A DNA stretch of 6,595 nucleotides from an uncultured Altererythrobacter sp. (GTDB taxonomy: Bacteria; Pseudomonadota; Alphaproteobacteria; Sphingomonadales; Sphingomonadaceae), in contig CALLIO010000106.1 of the NCBI GenBank assembly GCA_938009055.1, forward strand, positions 1 to 6,595, given 5' to 3'. This document shows positions 5,692 to 6,595 of this stretch, one piece after another. A program made the position numbers and the translations under genes. A model generated the notes under the pieces. The model ran no database searches, was not told where the DNA came from, and saw nothing but the letters and a program-made list of their open reading frames with translations. The stretch's first letter is position 1; every line of letters starts with the position of its first letter.

Positions 5692-6377
5692 GCTGGTTCC
5701 CGATCATTGCATTGGCGATCGTCGCATTGGGTTTTGCTATCCTCGTCCTGCGGCTTGAGAAGCGCGGTTGGACATTGTTCGCTGCCGTTTTGATGTTCGG
5801 GCTTGCTGGATATGCCACTCAAGGGGCACCAGAAATGCCCGGCGCTCCCAAACAGGCCGAAGAAGTGCAAGCGCGCGAGTCCGGCACTGCAATGGTCGAA
5901 GCGCGGCGCGCAATGTTCAATCCCGACATGCCGCAAACGCCCTATCTTACTTTGTCTGATGGACAGGCGCGGGCGGGTGATTTCGCCTCAGCCGCCGAAT
6001 TCCTGCGCAAAGGTGTGAATGACAATCCGCAGCATGCCGAGGCTTGGCTCGCGCTTGCCAATGCGCTGGTCGAGCATGCAGAGGGTAATCTCACGCCAGC
6101 ATCGCTCTATGCCTATGGCAAGGCGGATGCTGCGGCGCCCAGCCATCCGGGCATTTCATATTATTTGGGTGTTGCGCTGATGCGTTCAGGTCGCCCGGGC
6201 GAGGCGCGCGGTGTGTGGGCCGATATGCTCGCCAATGCGCCTGAGGATGCACCATGGCGCGAGGAATTGTCGATCCGATTGCAGCGTCTTGACGATATGC
6301 TCGCTCAATCCGGTGTGCAAGGTGCACCGCCAGCGGTTGAGCCCGCGCAAGCAGTTCCGGCTCAACCGGCTGAGTAA
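5688..6377 (+). CDS. ccmI: CcmI-type TPR protein of cytochrome c maturation
   Basis: A 229-residue protein with two N-terminal membrane helices (about 4-22 and 27-44). A periplasmic part contains tetratricopeptide-like repeats: about 88-116 (ARAGDFASAAEFLRKG), 117-152 (EAWLALANALVEH) and 154-189 (YYLGVALMRSGRPGEARGVW). Membrane anchor plus TPR next to ccmH matches CcmI (CycH), which captures apocytochrome c for the CcmFH lyase. It is much shorter than the long CcmI known from Rhodobacter. It is instead about the size of the TPR half of the fused E. coli CcmH, so any extended C-terminal apocytochrome-binding domain is absent. The last 20 or so residues are rich in Ala, Pro and Gln and probably disordered. 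AAGG at 5675-5678 stands nine bases before the ATG, which overlaps the ccmH stop by four bases. It ends the ccm cluster. Confidence 0.88.
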   Translation: MSWFPIIALAIVALGFAILVLRLEKRGWTLFAAVLMFGLAGYATQGAPEMPGAPKQAEEVQARESGTAMVEARRAMFNPDMPQTPYLTLSDGQARAGDFASAAEFLRKGVNDNPQHAEAWLALANALVEHAEGNLTPASLYAYGKADAAAPSHPGISYYLGVALMRSGRPGEARGVWADMLANAPEDAPWREELSIRLQRLDDMLAQSGVQGAPPAVEPAQAVPAQPAE

Positions 6378-6388
6378 AGCAATGTTGC

Positions 6389-6421
6389 AGGCGCGAACAA
6401 CCGGTGCTAGGTGCCGCGCCT
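6389..6421 (+). other. GC-rich hairpin after ccmI, possible terminator or attenuator
   Basis: AGGCGCG (6389-6395) is perfectly complementary to CGCGCCT (6415-6421), with a 19-base loop. It begins 12 bases after the ccmI stop. There is no T run after it, so it is not a classical intrinsic terminator. It could slow 3' exonucleases at the end of the ccm message or assist factor-dependent termination. The rest of the gap to 6515 shows no clear promoter. An open frame from ATG 6382 to TGA 6517-6519 reads as Arg-rich sequence and is not called as a gene. Confidence 0.3.
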
Positions 6422-6515
6422 TCGCGATACTGATGCGGTTATTCGGACCGGATCGGCGTCTCGCAATCAGGGTCACAAGGGCAGTACCGGCCTTCAATCG
6501 GGAAATCCTCTTCGC

Positions 6516-6595
6516 ATGAGCGAAAATTCGAGCCAGACAGCGCCTACAGCTGGGCATCATGGCACCGGTAAAGCGGCGGGCAAAACCGCGCTTGC
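6516..6595 (+). CDS. start of a downstream gene, possibly a Kup-type potassium transporter (partial)
   Basis: An ATG at 6516 opens a frame that runs to the window edge: 26 full codons plus two bases. It begins MSENSSQTAPTAGHHGTGKA and continues as AGKTAL. A polar, Ser/Thr/Gly/His-rich N-terminus leading into a lysine followed by small hydrophobic residues is how many Kup (low-affinity potassium uptake) proteins begin before their first membrane helix. I also associate kup with this neighbourhood in sphingomonads. The conserved core lies beyond the edge, so the family cannot be confirmed. The ribosome site is weak (GGGAAA at 6500-6505). Any other membrane or soluble protein with a disordered N-terminus remains possible. 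That a gene starts here is more secure than its identity. Confidence 0.45.
   Translation, partial: MSENSSQTAPTAGHHGTGKAAGKTAL

Noticed and set aside
1445..6377. A novel multi-gene system within the cluster
   Set aside because: Every gene from 1445 to 6377 fits a known System I cytochrome c maturation component with its diagnostic residues, so there is no unexplained gene.
6186..6560. 124-codon minus-strand frame across the end of ccmI and the following gap
   Set aside because: It is a shadow of ccmI with no recognisable motif, and it crosses the start of the downstream + strand gene.

Overview
The window reads as ordinary chromosome from an alphaproteobacterium. The best guess is a sphingomonad of the Erythrobacter type. 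This rests on moderately high G+C, the style of the Ccm proteins, and a System I cytochrome c maturation cluster running ccmC-D-E-F-G-H-I without ccmA or ccmB. The taxon is an inference from familiarity, not from a search. All genes supported here lie on the + strand.

Layout. Positions 1-155 hold no convincing gene. They contain a possible leftward promoter near the left edge and two mutually exclusive hairpins just before a tRNA. A complete tRNA-His (GTG anticodon, encoded CCA, encoded G-1) occupies 156-233. A Glu/Leu/Phe/Val-type amino acid dehydrogenase follows at 281-1345. A 99-base gap (1346-1444) carries a terminator-like hairpin, a T run and a weak promoter candidate.

From 1445 to 6377 runs a very compact ccm operon: ccmC, ccmD (46 aa), ccmE, ccmF, ccmG (dsbE), ccmH and ccmI. 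Every junction overlaps by 1 or 4 bases except ccmE/ccmF, which are 6 bases apart. Most internal starts have a Shine-Dalgarno sequence inside the end of the preceding gene. A 138-base gap follows. It contains a GC hairpin, then the first 26 codons of another + strand gene, possibly a Kup-type potassium transporter, cut by the window edge.

How the genes work together. CcmC, with CcmD, loads haem onto the periplasmic haem chaperone CcmE. CcmF, CcmH and CcmI form the haem lyase that takes haem from CcmE and attaches it to apocytochrome c CXXCH motifs. CcmG and CcmH are thiol-redox proteins that keep the apocytochrome cysteines reduced, and CcmI captures the apocytochrome. The CcmAB ATPase that releases holo-CcmE must be encoded elsewhere. 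All expected catalytic or ligand residues are visible: the CcmE haem-binding His, the WWD motifs and conserved His of CcmC and CcmF, CXXC in CcmG, and RCXXC in CcmH. I therefore expect a working pathway.

I found no mobile element, CRISPR array, toxin-antitoxin pair or evidently new system. The points most worth a second look are the substrate pocket of the dehydrogenase, the split CcmH/CcmI pair with its short CcmI, the absence of ccmAB from the cluster, and the small structured intergenic regions.
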